64,000 nucleotides of DNA from Takakia lepidozioides (lineage: Eukaryota; Streptophyta; Takakiopsida; Takakiales; Takakiaceae), in assembly GCA_030704615.1 (NCBI GenBank), contig CM060734.1, positions 42,240,042 through 42,304,041 on the forward strand. Reading direction: 5' to 3'. Below, piece by piece: positions 32,444-44,629 of the stretch. Position 1 is the stretch's first letter, and each line of letters begins with the position of its first letter. A program made the position numbers and the translations under genes. Under the pieces are notes generated by a model that was not told the origin of the DNA, did no database searches, and saw only the letters and a list, made by a program, of their open reading frames with translations.

Positions 32444-35400
32444 ATGCCAGGAGGGGCAAGAGAGGTGGCGGAGAGCTGTGTGGACAGCATCAACATGGAG
32501 CTGGTGAACACCTACTGCCAGCGCCTGCATCCCACCAAGCCTGAACTTGCGGCCCGCCGTATCGAAGCCATTGGATATCAGGTTGGCCTACAGTTAGCTG
32601 AACGGTAATGCCTCTCTCTGTCTCTATTTCTATCTCTTTTCGTACTACAGAAATTTATGTGATATGTGGGTTAGCTGGAGACGCTGCAGTAGCAATGCTC
32701 TCAAGATCATGCTCTCCCAGTATGTTCTCAACGCTATCCCTCAAATGTCTAACCAACAGGCTTCGGATTTCCTCTTAGCAACATTCGAAACGACACTTGC
32801 CAACCCTGGATAGCTGGCGTACATCGTATTTTACTCACAGACTACTGGTTTTGAAGAAAATTTTAGGGTTTCCGCCTTCAGCCTTCGCAGATTTGCATGA
32901 TCGTTGCTGGAGATAATGAAAAGGAAACACATTTGAAGTCTTGGGTTTAATCCTTCTACAGGAAGCGCCATACAAATTTTCTGAATTTACGAGTGGCCTC
33001 TTTTTCTCCAGCAAATCATATGCTTTGCAATTTTCCCTGGTGGAACATGAGGTTGTACCAACTGCTACAGTCACAGATAATTCTGGGGTTTTGAAAGTCC
33101 TGGATTACAGAAATCACACCTAACAGGTGTGAGTAGAGTATGGATTCCTTGAGATAAAAATGTATGATACAGTCAGCTTATGTAGCACTAATTCAGACAT
33201 TTCTGTGTTACTTTCTCAAGAGACAACATCTTAGTGATCTTAGTGATTCTTGCTCTCAGCTCAGTATGTCTTGTGCTCCATCATTGTCTTCCTTTCCTTG
33301 AGATTGAAAATGGACCCATTAGAAAAGGAATGTCTTTTTGATGGGGGTCAGGTCCAGAGGATGAAACAGGATTTTGCATCGTATGTATTAGCTACCACCT
33401 TCTTTGACATGTTGGACAAATGCTCTCAACTTGAATATACCGAGTCAAAGAGAATGCCTTGTATTGATTCCAACACCTGGCCGAATATGGTACAATTGCA
33501 AGCCAATTCTTCAGGTTTTCGACTTTGCAGGTCTGGGGAGTTGTTTGTCTCTGAATTGTTCATGTTAATAGAGTTGCTTGAAGAGATTATTTGAATCTCC
33601 TTTGGAAAAAGTTAAGAACTGTCTTCTGTTACATAAGTTTGTATGTAGCCTCTCAGGCTTTGGTCTATTCAAAATGATCAAGAACAAACCTTTTAAGTCG
33701 TCAGCAGGAAGCGTTTCTCCCTCTTATGTTAGTTCTCTCTCTCTTTGCCTCTCTCTCTGTTTCTTTCCATTTGTGTTCCGCTCAAACTGAGCACGGGGTC
33801 AATGGCCACAATGCTACGGTAAACAACGTCTTATGAGTACATTCTCTGTCTGTCTCTCAGCAAATCACACAGCAGATTGATGCTTGTGTGAAGGGATTTC
33901 TAGAGGATATCTGGAAAACTCCGATCAATTGTCTGTTCCAAGGCAAGTTATACTACCGGCTAATCAAGGTAAGTCACTCTACCGGAGTGAGCCCCTCGCA
34001 AAGGTGGTATCTGTTCAGTTTTGTTCCGCCCAAACTGGGTGTGGGGTCTACTGCCACAAGGCTACGGCAAACAACGTCTTATGAGTACATTCTCTCTGTC
34101 TCTCTTTACTGGGCTTGCACACACTTGTAAAGTACATTCAATTAAGTCCTGTACAACAGTCACCAGCTCTTATACCTCCCCACTGTCGTCATCAGTTCCC
34201 AACAGAGGGTGCAGCATACTGAGTTTGTGTCAGCACAGGACGACTCAGCCAAAACATAGTCTTTAAGTGTTCAACTCATAGAAACACCAGACAGAAAACC
34301 ATAGAGAGAGAGAGAAAAAAAATCTACTCCTACGTCGTTTGCTATAGCCTTGTGGCCATAGACCCCACACCCAGTTTGGGCAGAACAGACACTACCTTTG
34401 TAAGGTGCTCACTCCAGGACTTACCTTGATATAAAAAATAAGTTCAAGCTTTCCAGATTTCCTATAGAAAGCCTTCCACATAAGCATCAATCGATAATAT
34501 TCTTTCTGAGTTCATGCCTCTTTTTGTTGTTTCATTTCCTTGAGGTTTTGTCCTGGTGCCTTTGTTTTCATCTGATATGCTCTTCTTTACCTTGGATGTG
34601 GGTATCTTTTAATCTCTGGTCACCTATCAGATGCGAGTGCAGAGTTTAGCAGGTTCTCACATTAATATATTATGAGCAACTACCTTCAAGGCAGTCCATT
34701 CCTTTTTCTCTCACAAGCTGGTTTTTTATGGGAGGATGGGGTTTTGCTTGATCATGGTCTTGAAGGTATACAAAGGAGCGCCCACGCTTCGCAGATCATT
34801 TAGAAGCTATCAAGTTTATATGCAAGGATTTTTGGGCAGAGGTCTTCAAGAAGCAGATTGACAATCTCAAAACCAACCATCGGGTAAGCTCACTACGGAT
34901 GCATAGTGCTCTTGCTCTCTTCCTCTGCATCTCTTGGAAACAGTGCTGAGCACTACAATTTCAGTTTTGTGGGTATCCCAACTATTGAAAACCAAAGCTC
35001 CCTCTTGCTCCCAATATCATCTTCTCCAAATGGCTCAATTTAGAATCACTCTTGAGCAGACTTACAAGTACATCATCTGACCAAGATGATCTTGATTCAT
35101 GGGTCAAAAAAGATTGCAACAACAACTATGATATGATTCAAACTCCATCAGTTGTATCATGCAATTATGTGCCGAGGGACAATCAGTGCCAATACCCATC
35201 ATTTCCTTGGTCAAGTTAAATTGCAGTAGGTCAGCAAGGATCGCACACAAATCCAAATGAAGTAAGAAGTGTTGGGCCGCTATTGAGTATGACATCCTGG
35301 TAATCTTCTCTCTTTTTTCGACCTTCAGGAATAGCCCCTGCCAGAATTACAGATTCCTGGACTGATATGTAGCGGGGGCCTTTAGGGGGTGTTTGTATTG

Positions 35401-36327
35401 CAGGATAACCGCTTCAGATGGCTCACTCGAATCTCTGTAGATGCTGTCCCCCCTAATGGTGCCCAGACTGAGGCTTCTATCGCTGCAAATGCAGTTAGGG
35501 CTTCTCAAGCTGCTGGCCAGTACCTCTTATTTCCGTGTGGACTCATCCGGGGTGCCTTGACAAATCTCGGGGTAGCATGTGCTGTCTCTGCTGAGGTTTC
35601 CACGCTTCCAGCCTGTAAGTTCCATAAACTCAGCTTTGACTGTCATGCGGAGGTTTGTCTCACTCATTAGTTGGGCTGTCTTAGCAGCCCTCATCTCAAG
35701 GTATTCAGTCTGAGCCCTCCTTTCTCTCTGAACCTTGGTACCATTTTCCTGGAAAATTGAAGACTTAGAGCTGCAGCCAACATGTAGAAGCTGATGTAGA
35801 AATTCCAGCTTGAGACAAACCTGTAGTGGAGTTTTGTAGATGAAGGTATTGGAGGATTTCGAGAGAAACTTGATGCTGCCCCAGTTGAATCGGCTATCAC
35901 CATTCAGTGTAAGATATATATTTGGGAGCATTGATGGGGGTCTGCCTATCTGCATTGGTTCCTCAAGAAAATTGATGTCACACCTCAACAGCTTTCTTCA
36001 GTATGTCAGTAGCGTGCAACCATGGAGCCCAAACAAGAGTGAATTGAGTCCAACATCAATGTGTTTGACTAATAATTGGTGGCTGGAACCAAGTACTTGT
36101 GGGATTGAGTCAAGCAAGTGCAGGGCAAGCAGAATGAGAGGTTGAGACTTGAGACATTAGAAGTTCTGGTGAGGCAATGCTAGTAGATGTCTTGGTTGGA
36201 ATCAACTGGAACAAGGCACAAAAGTATACTGCTTGTCAAGGGGCAGAACCACAGCGTTGCTTGAGAGAAATTTGGATGCTTTGGTGTGGTGTCTGCAGGC
36301 TCATTTGTGGTTCGAATAAAGGTTTGA
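32444..36327 (+). CDS. TRS33: TRAPP complex subunit 6 (TRS33 homologue)
   Basis: Four exons: 32444-32604, 34766-34883, 35386-35614 and 36299-36327, with GT..AG borders and agreeing phases, 178 aa plus stop. TRAPPC6/TRS33 is a core subunit of the TRAPP complex, which activates Rab GTPases and tethers vesicles at the Golgi. The sequence shows [20 protein letters not shown], then [67 protein letters not shown] and the last exon CSFVVRIKV; this matches the plant family end to end. A short Ala/Thr/Asn-rich stretch after RISVD is the variable loop. Intron 1 (2.2 kb) holds LINE fragments in both directions. Confidence 0.95.
33770..34115 (+). mobile_element. LINE 3' fragments in TRAPPC6 intron 1
   Basis: Two pieces in tandem: 33772-33850 (3' end only) and 33865-34110 (GCAGATTGATGCTTGTGTGA, GAGGATATCTGGAAAACTCC, then TGGGTGTGGGGTCTACTGCC and ACGTCTTATGAGTACATTCT). 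Both end in ATTCTCT followed by CT-rich sequence. Matches the LINE ends at 45.1 kb and 50.2 kb. Confidence 0.8.
34335..34500 (-). mobile_element. LINE 3' fragment, reverse, in TRAPPC6 intron 1
   Basis: The reverse complement begins near ATTGATGCTTATGTGGAAGG and runs through CCCAAACTGGGTGTGGGGTC to GGCTATAGC. It lies next to a GA-rich tract at 34300-34320, so this piece also abuts a pyrimidine run on its own strand. Confidence 0.75.
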
Positions 36328-36329
36328 GA

Positions 36330-37598
36330 GCTCCAGCACCCCAGGCTGTAGGGAGTCCTGCTCACACTCAGCTCAATAACAGTGGACATTTTTGACATTT
36401 CCTGGCTGAGTACCTCTACACCAGCAGAGAGTTGGCAGTACCCTGAAAGGGAAGTTGTTCTTCTACTTTTGATGTACCGCAAATGAATTGTTTGAGCATA
36501 GTGAGTAAGACACAGCATCTCCTACCTTCCTGCTGTTGTGAATATACTTGCACAATCTGAGTGCCTCACTCTCTCCCCTTCTCGTTTTCTTCCGGCCCTT
36601 CGTCACTCTCACCCTTCCTATTCCCCTACAAAGGTCTGTAGTCTCGTAACTCCCGATCACTAGGACTGTGAGTGATTGCTTTCTGCTCAATTGGAGAGTA
36701 AAGCATGAAAAAAACATGGGCCTGCTCATTTCAACTTAAAATAGTAACACTTGGTCTATTGACCTAGCCTTGCTACTACAGTTGTAGAGCTCACTTAGAT
36801 CTGTTGTCTTGGATAGGTTGAGCTGCCAATGTGAGGTTGAGTTGCAGTTATCCTTGTATTTACCATACAACACCCTTGTTACTTGGGTTTGTTGGAATTG
36901 TACATTATCATTCATATGTAAGACCGTGACTGAAGTGTATTTTTCTCTCGCAGTGCACTGTTCATCTGTCGCACTAGTGGTCAGATCACCCTTCCATGGA
37001 AGGCCCAACGTAGTTGGCAACTGTGTGTGAAGGATGCTTATATTGGCATGGTCAATTCCAATTCTTGGGCGTGAATTCATGTGATCTGCCCCTTGTGTTG
37101 ACTTGTGTCTGAACAAGCTTGCAAACATCATCTGACTAATCTGGAAGAGATCAAATACTTTTGTCTGGTGCAGCTGGAGAAACTTAGATAATTGAAGCAC
37201 AGTTTTGAACAAATGTCAGAAAGGGATGTGTTGTAGCTATAAAGGAAAAATCCAGGTTCAAATCTTGTTGAACTTAAGAACGTTTTGGACCTTAGTTGAT
37301 CACAGCCTTCCAAAAGACAATCATGAACAGCTTTTAAGTTCTGTCATATATATATCTAGTCACCACATTCTCCTCCGATATGTGTGAGTCTGGGGGCTGG
37401 CCGCCTTCGGAAAAAAATTATAACTGAATGGTTACACTATTTATACTGGATTGGGGAAGAGTCATACTTCTCAACTTCCTCCTGACTACACATTGCTGTT
37501 TTCTTAGAAAGAAAAATTATTAAAAAATATTTGCAACATGTGACAGTGATTGGCCGAGCTGAGGCCAATAGAATGAAGAATCCATTGAATCTATAGAT
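36330..37598. other. Intergenic, no gene supported
   Basis: Downstream of TRAPPC6. The minus frame 37212-36736 (158 codons) has no known motif. Confidence 0.4.
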
Positions 37599-37602
37599 TT
37601 AA

Positions 37603-38299
37603 CCCCTAAAGGACGTCGGGTCGTCACTTGCCACGCTCCAACTCCCATGGATGATAGTGGATGGAAGTGAACCTTGAAGATGAATGGTAGATGTCAGAGA
37701 GGAGCACATGTGGGAATTTACAGCGCCAAAAAATCATAAAAGCTCTGCTCCCTAGAATTTTGCAAAGTGCCAGGGTTTCATGAAATCCAGTGTTAGAGCA
37801 CCATTGACCTGCCTACGTGGCAGTCAAATGGGCAATGTTCAAGATAACATCTAGGGCGGAAAATTTATCATAATGCCAAAATTTTTGGACAAAGCACCAT
37901 GAAATGTTAGTGTGCACTTACTTACCAGAGGAATTGGAAAACAAATGTCACCTCGTGGGTGTACTTGGGAAAGAAGCCAAAACAAGATGTTTTACCCCCC
38001 AGATTTCACATACAAAGCAGCCCCCCATATTTTTGGCACCAAACTTGCATGGTCAAAGCAAATTTTCCTCTCTTTTTTTGTTCATGGTTTCAACTTGGCC
38101 AATTTTCTTTTGTTATAATCTACTAAATGGAACGGTCAAAAGTGCTACAATTTTCTGAGGACCTTCATGTAGTAGGTAGGGATGAAATGGAACGGTGCAT
38201 CCAGCTGGATGTAAGGGGGTTAGGAAGTTACAGCTCAGCAATGGAGGGTATGGCCCACTTTTGGGGAAAACTCCCAAAAGTTAGCTCGTCCTTTAGGGG
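37603..38299. mobile_element. Nonautonomous DNA transposon at TTAA
   Basis: CCCCTAAAGGACG at 37603-37615 and its exact inverse at 38287-38299 bound a 697-bp stretch. TTAA stands immediately outside both ends (37599-37602 and 38300-38303), and the inverted match extends to AT beyond it. Because TTAA is its own inverse, it can be a 4-bp target duplication or part of the ends. TTAA targets are typical of piggyBac and of some Sola elements. The interior codes for no transposase. Confidence 0.8.
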
Positions 38300-38304
38300 T
38301 TAAA

Positions 38305-39190
38305 TTGGTGAGTGGGTATATGAGGAAATTTGCTAGTGTGTGATGAAATTGATGATTGTTGGTTCAACCACAACCAACAGAGGGGATTAGACTGCACCCT
38401 CAACTTTGGGCACTTACATTACCCTTTGTTTTTCCTTTTTTTTCACAACATACTAGTTCTAAGAGCCTCTTTATAGAACTACTATAAACGTTTGTCCTGC
38501 TCCATACTTGCTTCACAAAAAATGCATAGGTACTCACACAAAGTGGTGCAACATGCTTCCAAACTATCAATACTTGTTTCATGAACACTTGCTTCCAAAC
38601 TATCAATGGATGTCCTTTTCCCTCCAAGGACTTGTCCAGACATGGAAATGATAACCTTATCCTTTGTTGCCATGTCTGACTGGAGCCTTAAAAGAGGTGT
38701 ATCAGTTGATGAGTTGAATTTGTATCCGCAGGTAAAAAATAATGGATGTAGAATTTTCCTACAGTAAGGATCAACATGTCAGGGACTGTTGCTTGATAGC
38801 TATATATTTGCTTTTGGTTAGTTGAGTGGATGGTGCATTCCATTCAGTGCCTATGTTTTTCCCGACAAATCACGAGGTTCATGCTCATGCACGGAGACCG
38901 GGGCAATCCCTGCCATAGGTATATTAAGTAGAGCATACGTTAACTGACTTGACAGCTTTCAGTAGACTGAGAATCTCCCAAATTTCCAGAGCCTTCCTTG
39001 GTCACTTGTGGTTGCTGTAAGTTTGTCCTCTTCTTCAAATCCATTGTCCATATTCCTACAGATTACAACAAGCCTCTTTGTCAGTAAGAGACCACCCTCC
39101 CTCTAGGTCCGATTTTGGAGCCTTGAACTTTGAGGGCAGGGTCCACGGATATAATTTTGCAGTGCCAATCAAAACCAAGCACAATTAAGT
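38305..39190. other. No gene recognised; short duplication
   Basis: GCTTCCAAACTATCAAT occurs at about 38553 and 38589 in a short tandem array. Otherwise noncoding by eye. Confidence 0.4.
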
Positions 39191-39194
39191 ATGG

Positions 39195-41229
39195 ACTGTA
39201 GGGTCTTGCGTCTCATGGATAATTTCCCATTGTCCCTTCCACTGTATTTGGCTGAGATCAGGGCCCATTGGTTGTGCTTCAACAAGAATGGTTGCTGTGC
39301 TCCTATGTATGAGCAAGGTTCACAAACATGAAAGAAAAACAACACAAAAGACAGAATCAGGTTTTATACCTGTACTTCCAGACTGCTGTATGGCCTGATA
39401 GACTAGCATGTCTTCTGAACTCAGGCCTTTGAATCTGAATGAGCCATCATCCAGGTTGGAGTCGAATGACAAACAACCATCTAGCTGCATGAGGGTAAAT
39501 TACATCTAAATAAAGAGAGTCCAAGACATGATAGGTCCAGACTTCCTTCTGAGAACACCAAGGATCCCACAATCCAATCAATATGTTAAAACAATCCCTC
39601 AGACAATCACCCTAGAACAAAAAACTCACTTAGCAGCCATCTCAATGATTTGCTCTTAACGAGTCCCCTGCAACAGTTGCAACTTTGCCTGCAATCACAT
39701 CAGGAAGCCTCTCAATAAGGAAACATATTTGACTCTTAGACCTGAAACCCGAGACTGCCAGACATATCAAATTTCTACTCTTGATATCACTTGCCCATTC
39801 CTCTGTAAAATACTTTCATAGGAACAGCTGTGAGCCTCCCACATGCCCACCTTTTGAAGCAGAAAGTTGGTGGCTTGCTTCATCATCTTCACTTCCACCG
39901 TCAGCTCTTCATCCAGCACCTTTTGCTTTCAATCCCTGGATGCATATCCACAACCGCCGATCATCATTTCCTTACCTACCTCTCAAACACATGTGCCTCC
40001 TCCATACAGGGTAGAGTCAACCCTCTCATGAAGCCTTCTCACATTTGAAAGAAATTTATAACATTCCCGAAATAAGCTGTTACCTAAGGGTGCGCACGAC
40101 AGAGGTCAAGTATGCGATTGATTTGAGTCCCCAGCCCTGAAGCCATTGGGCCTGCTGGTCGAATTGCTCCAACCCTCTCTCAATCAGAAATTCCTGAGGT
40201 GTACCATAGCCACCATCATCACATCACAGTTGTAGAGCAATCCTCAACTGCTGCAAACTAAGAGGGACATCCTGCTAACAGTTTCTGCACTGGCTGAAAG
40301 CATAATGTGGAATCATCTTACCACTTTCATTCCATACTCAGTGAATTACTCAGTAAATTGCTAAGTCATGCAGGTGCTCCCAATGACACCCCTCTCTGTG
40401 TTTTGCCACACGCGCATTTCCCTGAAATCTAAAGACAGTGGGTGGGTAGGTGATTGCTTTGAGGTCAACCGATTGAGAGCTACATAGCTCAATCCTGCTA
40501 CAACGGAGCACGGGGTAAGAGGGGCAGGGTTTTGGAGATAAGGTTTCACTTGTGTTCATCAACATTCCTAAATGCCCAAGCCTAAGTCATTTTCGGCCAA
40601 ACTGAAAAAAAAAAAAAAAAAAACTGAACCTTTAGTCGCGGACAAGCCAATATTGGCAACATAATGAAAAGGTTTACTCTCATAGTAAAATTGAGATCTC
40701 GTGAAGCTTGAAGAGAGAAGAGCACAGAGTTGTGCACAGAATCCTTCAGGTCCTTCAATTGTTTTGTGAGCCGAAATACTTGACTAGAGAAAGCCAGACA
40801 CGAACTGGAGTTGCAAGAAGTGTAGCTTGGCTCTAGGTTGTCAAACACCCTTGAGGGCATGATCACGGCGAGATACTAAACATCTTGGAGCTGATCAAGT
40901 ATATGAAGATAACATGGCATGAAACCAAAAGTTGTCAAAGCGTGGTGTGCACAGGTCCACAATCCTATTACAGGTAATTGGGGTCTGATTTAAGGTGTTG
41001 CATAGACAAGACACACTGTGCGGGGCAGGGTAAGAAGAAAACGTACTCGGAAACACCATGCTTGTCTTATCCTTGTGTGGGTGTGTAAGAGAGAGAGAGA
41101 TTATCCCTACTGCATGATCCGACAGAGTGCTCTTCCTTTCAATAGTTATTGCCCTGCCATTCATGGTAACAACACCAAGAAGCTGCATGCATTTGTTGTT
41201 CATTGGAAAGAGCCTTCGTTCAATGGAAC
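39195..41229 (-). CDS. Unidentified multi-exon gene (exon-like segments)
   Basis: On the minus strand several stop-free segments are flanked by AG and GT: 41229-41111 (RRLFPMNNKCMQLLGVVTMN), 40783-40678 (VFRLTKQLKDLKDSVHN), 40193-40084 (FLIERGLEQFDQQAQWLQGW), ~39940-39860 (VLDEELTVEVKMMKQATNF), 39802-39661 (NLICLAVSGFRSKSQICFLI), 39484-39370 (FDSNLDDGSFRFKGLSSEDM) and 39294 down to ~39200 (ILVEAQPMGPDLSQIQWKG). Their amino-acid composition looks like real protein with helical parts. I do not recognise the family. Start and stop are not fixed, and some borders will be wrong. The gene would lie just downstream of TAF8 on the same strand. Confidence 0.45.
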
Positions 41230-41383
41230 CTGTGGAAGACAAGCCAAAGCACAAGACAATTAAGTAAAAAGGTTGGCTGATGACCAATAATATCTTGCAC
41301 CTAACTTTTCCTGGCATTAGCCACGAAGAACAGAGAAAAATACTGCAGAGAAGGAAGAACGCACAGGTCAACATTTTGTGAAG

Positions 41384-42766
41384 TCATGTTTGTGGGCCAA
41401 CATCTTCCGAGTCCTCCATGGCCTGTGCCAGAATCTGCTCGGCTCGTTTTCTTTTCTCATCCTTCTCCTCCTCCTTCCCTGATGAGACACCACCCTTCCC
41501 CTTCTTGACAGGTGACCTACTTCGGGCCAAGCTCAGCTGTGCAACAATGGCCTTAGCTCGAGTCTTTCTTCCCCAATCGAAAGTCAGAGAGACAGGCACC
41601 CGATCCTTTGACTCAGGAATTATGCTCCCAGCCTGTTCCTTGGGAGTAACAGCTTCCGATTCATCGTGTTCTATACTCTTGGTTGCGACCTTGAGTGCTG
41701 GAGCAAAAGCCTCCAGAACAGACGGCACCGCTACCTGCCCATCACCATCAGGTTTGAGTCCGTCAGCACCAAAGTCTCTCCTAGCAAAAGAAATGGGCGA
41801 AAGCTCTCTCTCACCGGCTGGAAGAGGGGCTGCTAGGAATGGGTTTTGCACCATAATTGCTGGCTTCTTTCCTTTGGCTTTCCCGAGTGAACCCTCCAAC
41901 TCCATCTTTGCAAGTAGCGCCTCTTGCTCCCTGGAAGACCACTCCTGATGAGACTGAAGAGATTGGGGGTGTGTGGAGTTCGCAACAAGCTGGGGACCAG
42001 GGATCCCTACCCCCTGGGGTGGCCCGGTTGCACCCCAAACTGACCGAGCCCTTGTCTGTACCAAAGCTGACCCTGAAGAGGATGCGTCCCCCGCACCCAC
42101 ACCCAATCCCCTGGCAGACAGGCGGAGATGGAGAGCAACAAGCGAGCGTTCTGCCTTGCGACGCTGTCTGGCCTGCTCAAGTTTATCCATGCAAGGGTCG
42201 CTCTTTCGCTCATTCCAAACAGGAGTGGCGCGATAAGTGTGGGGATCCGGAAATGCAGGCAGCCAGGCAGGTATATGCGGTTGCGGGGGTGTCTCGCCCA
42301 GCTGCGCAAAGCTGGGCGGGGCCGCCCGCTTCTTGGATACAGGGAAGTGTGGGACAGGCCTTGCAAAAGGAATTTCCTCAGAGTATTCCACATACCTCAT
42401 CACATCCCGCAGGGACGCAGAGCTTGATAGTGAACGGGCCGTATCTGTAGCCGCATTTGGCCCAGTGCCCACATCCTCCATGGCCAAGATTACATCGAGT
42501 GCGTTGCATTGTGTACGCCCTGCCAAATTCGCATAGAAGTGGGCAGCTTTCGCGAGATCGCTGAGATAACGCAGCGCAATGTCAGCCAAAGCCTCTGCGG
42601 CAGAGCGCTGGAATGCGTGAAAACCCAGAGATTCACATACCTGGGCCACCCCCATTTTGGCTACGGCCCGTCCGAACTCGTCACCGCCGCCTACGCCACT
42701 GCTAGCTCCTGAGCCACACATCGCATCCTTCTTCCCCCCTCTATCTTTACTTGATTTTGCAGCCAT
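41384..42766 (-). CDS. TAF8: Transcription initiation factor TFIID subunit 8
   Basis: An intronless 460-codon frame starting at an ATG. A histone-fold domain (about residues 28-105) contains VAQVCESLGFHAFQRSAAEA, DLAKAAHFYANLAGR and NALDVILAMEDVG. It is followed by the TAF8 C-terminal domain: VEYSEEIPFARPVPHFPV, PSFAQLGETPPQPHIPAWLP, FPDPHTYRATPVWNE and DKLEQARQRRKAERSL. TAF8 pairs with TAF10 through histone folds in the general factor TFIID in the nucleus. The tail is low-complexity and ends in a basic-acidic stretch (KEEEKDEKRKRAEQILAQAM), possibly a nuclear localisation signal. Plant TAF8 proteins are usually about 350 aa; the extra length is in the tail. Confidence 0.94.
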   Translation of the reverse strand: MAAKSSKDRGGKKDAMCGSGASSGVGGGDEFGRAVAKMGVAQVCESLGFHAFQRSAAEALADIALRYLSDLAKAAHFYANLAGRTQCNALDVILAMEDVGTGPNAATDTARSLSSSASLRDVMRYVEYSEEIPFARPVPHFPVSKKRAAPPSFAQLGETPPQPHIPAWLPAFPDPHTYRATPVWNERKSDPCMDKLEQARQRRKAERSLVALHLRLSARGLGVGAGDASSSGSALVQTRARSVWGATGPPQGVGIPGPQLVANSTHPQSLQSHQEWSSREQEALLAKMELEGSLGKAKGKKPAIMVQNPFLAAPLPAGERELSPISFARRDFGADGLKPDGDGQVAVPSVLEAFAPALKVATKSIEHDESEAVTPKEQAGSIIPESKDRVPVSLTFDWGRKTRAKAIVAQLSLARSRSPVKKGKGGVSSGKEEEKDEKRKRAEQILAQAMEDSEDVGPQT

Positions 42767-43551
42767 GACAAGACTGCTTCAACTCAAGTCATTTTCTCAC
42801 AGCTCTCTTCTGTTGTCAACTGGGTGCGATAAGAACCGGTGCGCTTCCAACATCGCACTCAAAGGGACCAAGAAGACCCAAGAAAGAGCCCTATTACGTT
42901 GTCACCTCTGTGCACAACGGATTAGTGCAGTTCCAGACTAACCGCCACAAAGAATTTCCAGGAAAAAAACACCACAGCTCCTTCTCTCTGAACAATCTAT
43001 CTGATAGCAGGATTCCAGCAACAAACTCCAACAAAGTACAAGGAAAATGGCGACGAGGAAATCGAAGCTCTCTTCCCCAATCGTCTCCCATGCCTCACGG
43101 CTAACGCAGTTGGATCATTAAAGTAAAAGACAAAAAAACTCTCCAAGGCCACCACTGGGTGTCAATGAACGCGTCCATGCAGCCCTCGTGCGAGAGAACG
43201 GAATATCGACTTGAGAGAGACAACCTCCCAACAATAGAAAACTCTAGGAATATTTCAGTCAATACGCAACTACTACTAACCAGCCGCATTTGTCGCCATT
43301 TCAGTTATGAGAACGGTGGCGGCACTGTAAAGTCTTCTCTTGGAATCATCAGAACCGTAGCTTTGTTGGACTTGAGGAGCTGCATGCAGTAATTGTGTTG
43401 GCAAAATTGTGTCGAAAAATCAGCGTCTGCGAAGTCAATGAACACACAAAACTGAGGTTTGAGGCACTTCAGTAACTTGGAACACAAACGTTCTCCTCCC
43501 CTGCTTGACTTGTGAGGGCCGGAAGCTTGTGGGTTTGAGACGACTAAGCTA
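42767..43551. other. Divergent region between TAF8 and the HFLX remnant
   Basis: Probably the TAF8 promoter and 5' leader (minus) and the old HFLX promoter (plus). No frame with a motif. Confidence 0.5.
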
Positions 43552-44629
43552 TGTCAGCGATCAGAGGTTGTGGTTTACAGAGGTTGTGTAAGAAGGGGGT
43601 TTCAAACTAGGCGTAAATGTAGCAGCAATCTCAGTGGAGGAGTACACGCTACGCGCAGAGGACGTGCTTACCAGGGGGAAGACAGAAGAGCAGGTCACAA
43701 GAGAGGCTTCGGAATAGTCGCCGCTACAGGAAGGGGCCTCGAAAGTGAGCATAAGGGTAGACAAGGAGATGAAATTTTGGCAGATTTGAAGCTCGAATTT
43801 AATTCCAATGATGGAGGGGTATGGGCCAACAGCGAGTTGAAGAGAGAGAGCTCTGCGGGCCAAGAGATTTTGTCAAACGGGACAATTGGAAGAGTTGGAG
43901 ACCTACTGCACATGCAAGACTTGGGGAACGAACTTGAGGGGTTGGGCATTGAGGGAGAGGTTGAAGAGAGGAAAGACTCAGACGATTTGGATAAGTGATG
44001 ATGATTGGAGCACCAGTGGTGTGGGTCCGGGGACGGTCATCTCTCCCACTGCCGGATCTGAGTGGGTTGAAGAAGACACTAGCAAGCGGATTTGGTTCCA
44101 AAATGGTCGAGAGGTAAGTCCGCTCCCATAGAGGAGAGAAAAATTAGTACGTCCCAAAAGGTCAGAGGTTTAGGGGAAGGAAGAATCATTGCATCCTGAA
44201 GGACCCATGAGACACAGTATAACAAGACATTAGAACCACATAAACAGAGAAGTCAGAAGAATAAAACTCCCGGGAGGAAAAGGAACAACAACAGGAACTT
44301 TATAACGTCAAAGGGCGACCCCAGGGCCTGTGGGACAAAGTAGACGTACAAAAGAACGAATTTTTATATCGCTAGGTCCAGAGCATGAGGGGGGGCCTAT
44401 GTGACACGAAAGAGAAGAGAGGGAGAGTGAAAGACACAATTTTCTTGTTAAGGCTAAAACTCCAAGATGTTCTTGCTTGTTTCTGTATACTGGGAAAAGC
44501 AGGATCCATGGATCACTCGGTTCTATGTGATAAAAGCTCGTTTAAAGTTGACTAGTTAATTCCCACATTGCGCGGAATCCTCGAGTATCTCAGGACCACT
44601 CTCTTGCACTCTCTTTCTCAACAGTCTTG

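Noticed and set aside
36736-37212. 158-codon minus-strand frame
   Set aside because: No motif, no start context, and no support from neighbours.
37603-38299. PIF/Harbinger element with TTA target duplication
   Set aside because: TTA stands at the left and TAA at the right, so there is no direct 3-bp repeat; TTAA fits both ends.
39370-39484. Possible RNA polymerase III subunit RPC6 exon (GLSSEDMLVYQAIQQSG)
   Set aside because: The resemblance to the RPC6 winged-helix start is short, and the adjoining exon-like segments do not match RPC6.
40895-41374. 159-codon minus-strand frame taken as one protein
   Set aside because: Only the middle ~40 residues look coding; AG and GT borders around them suggest an exon with intron sequence on both sides.
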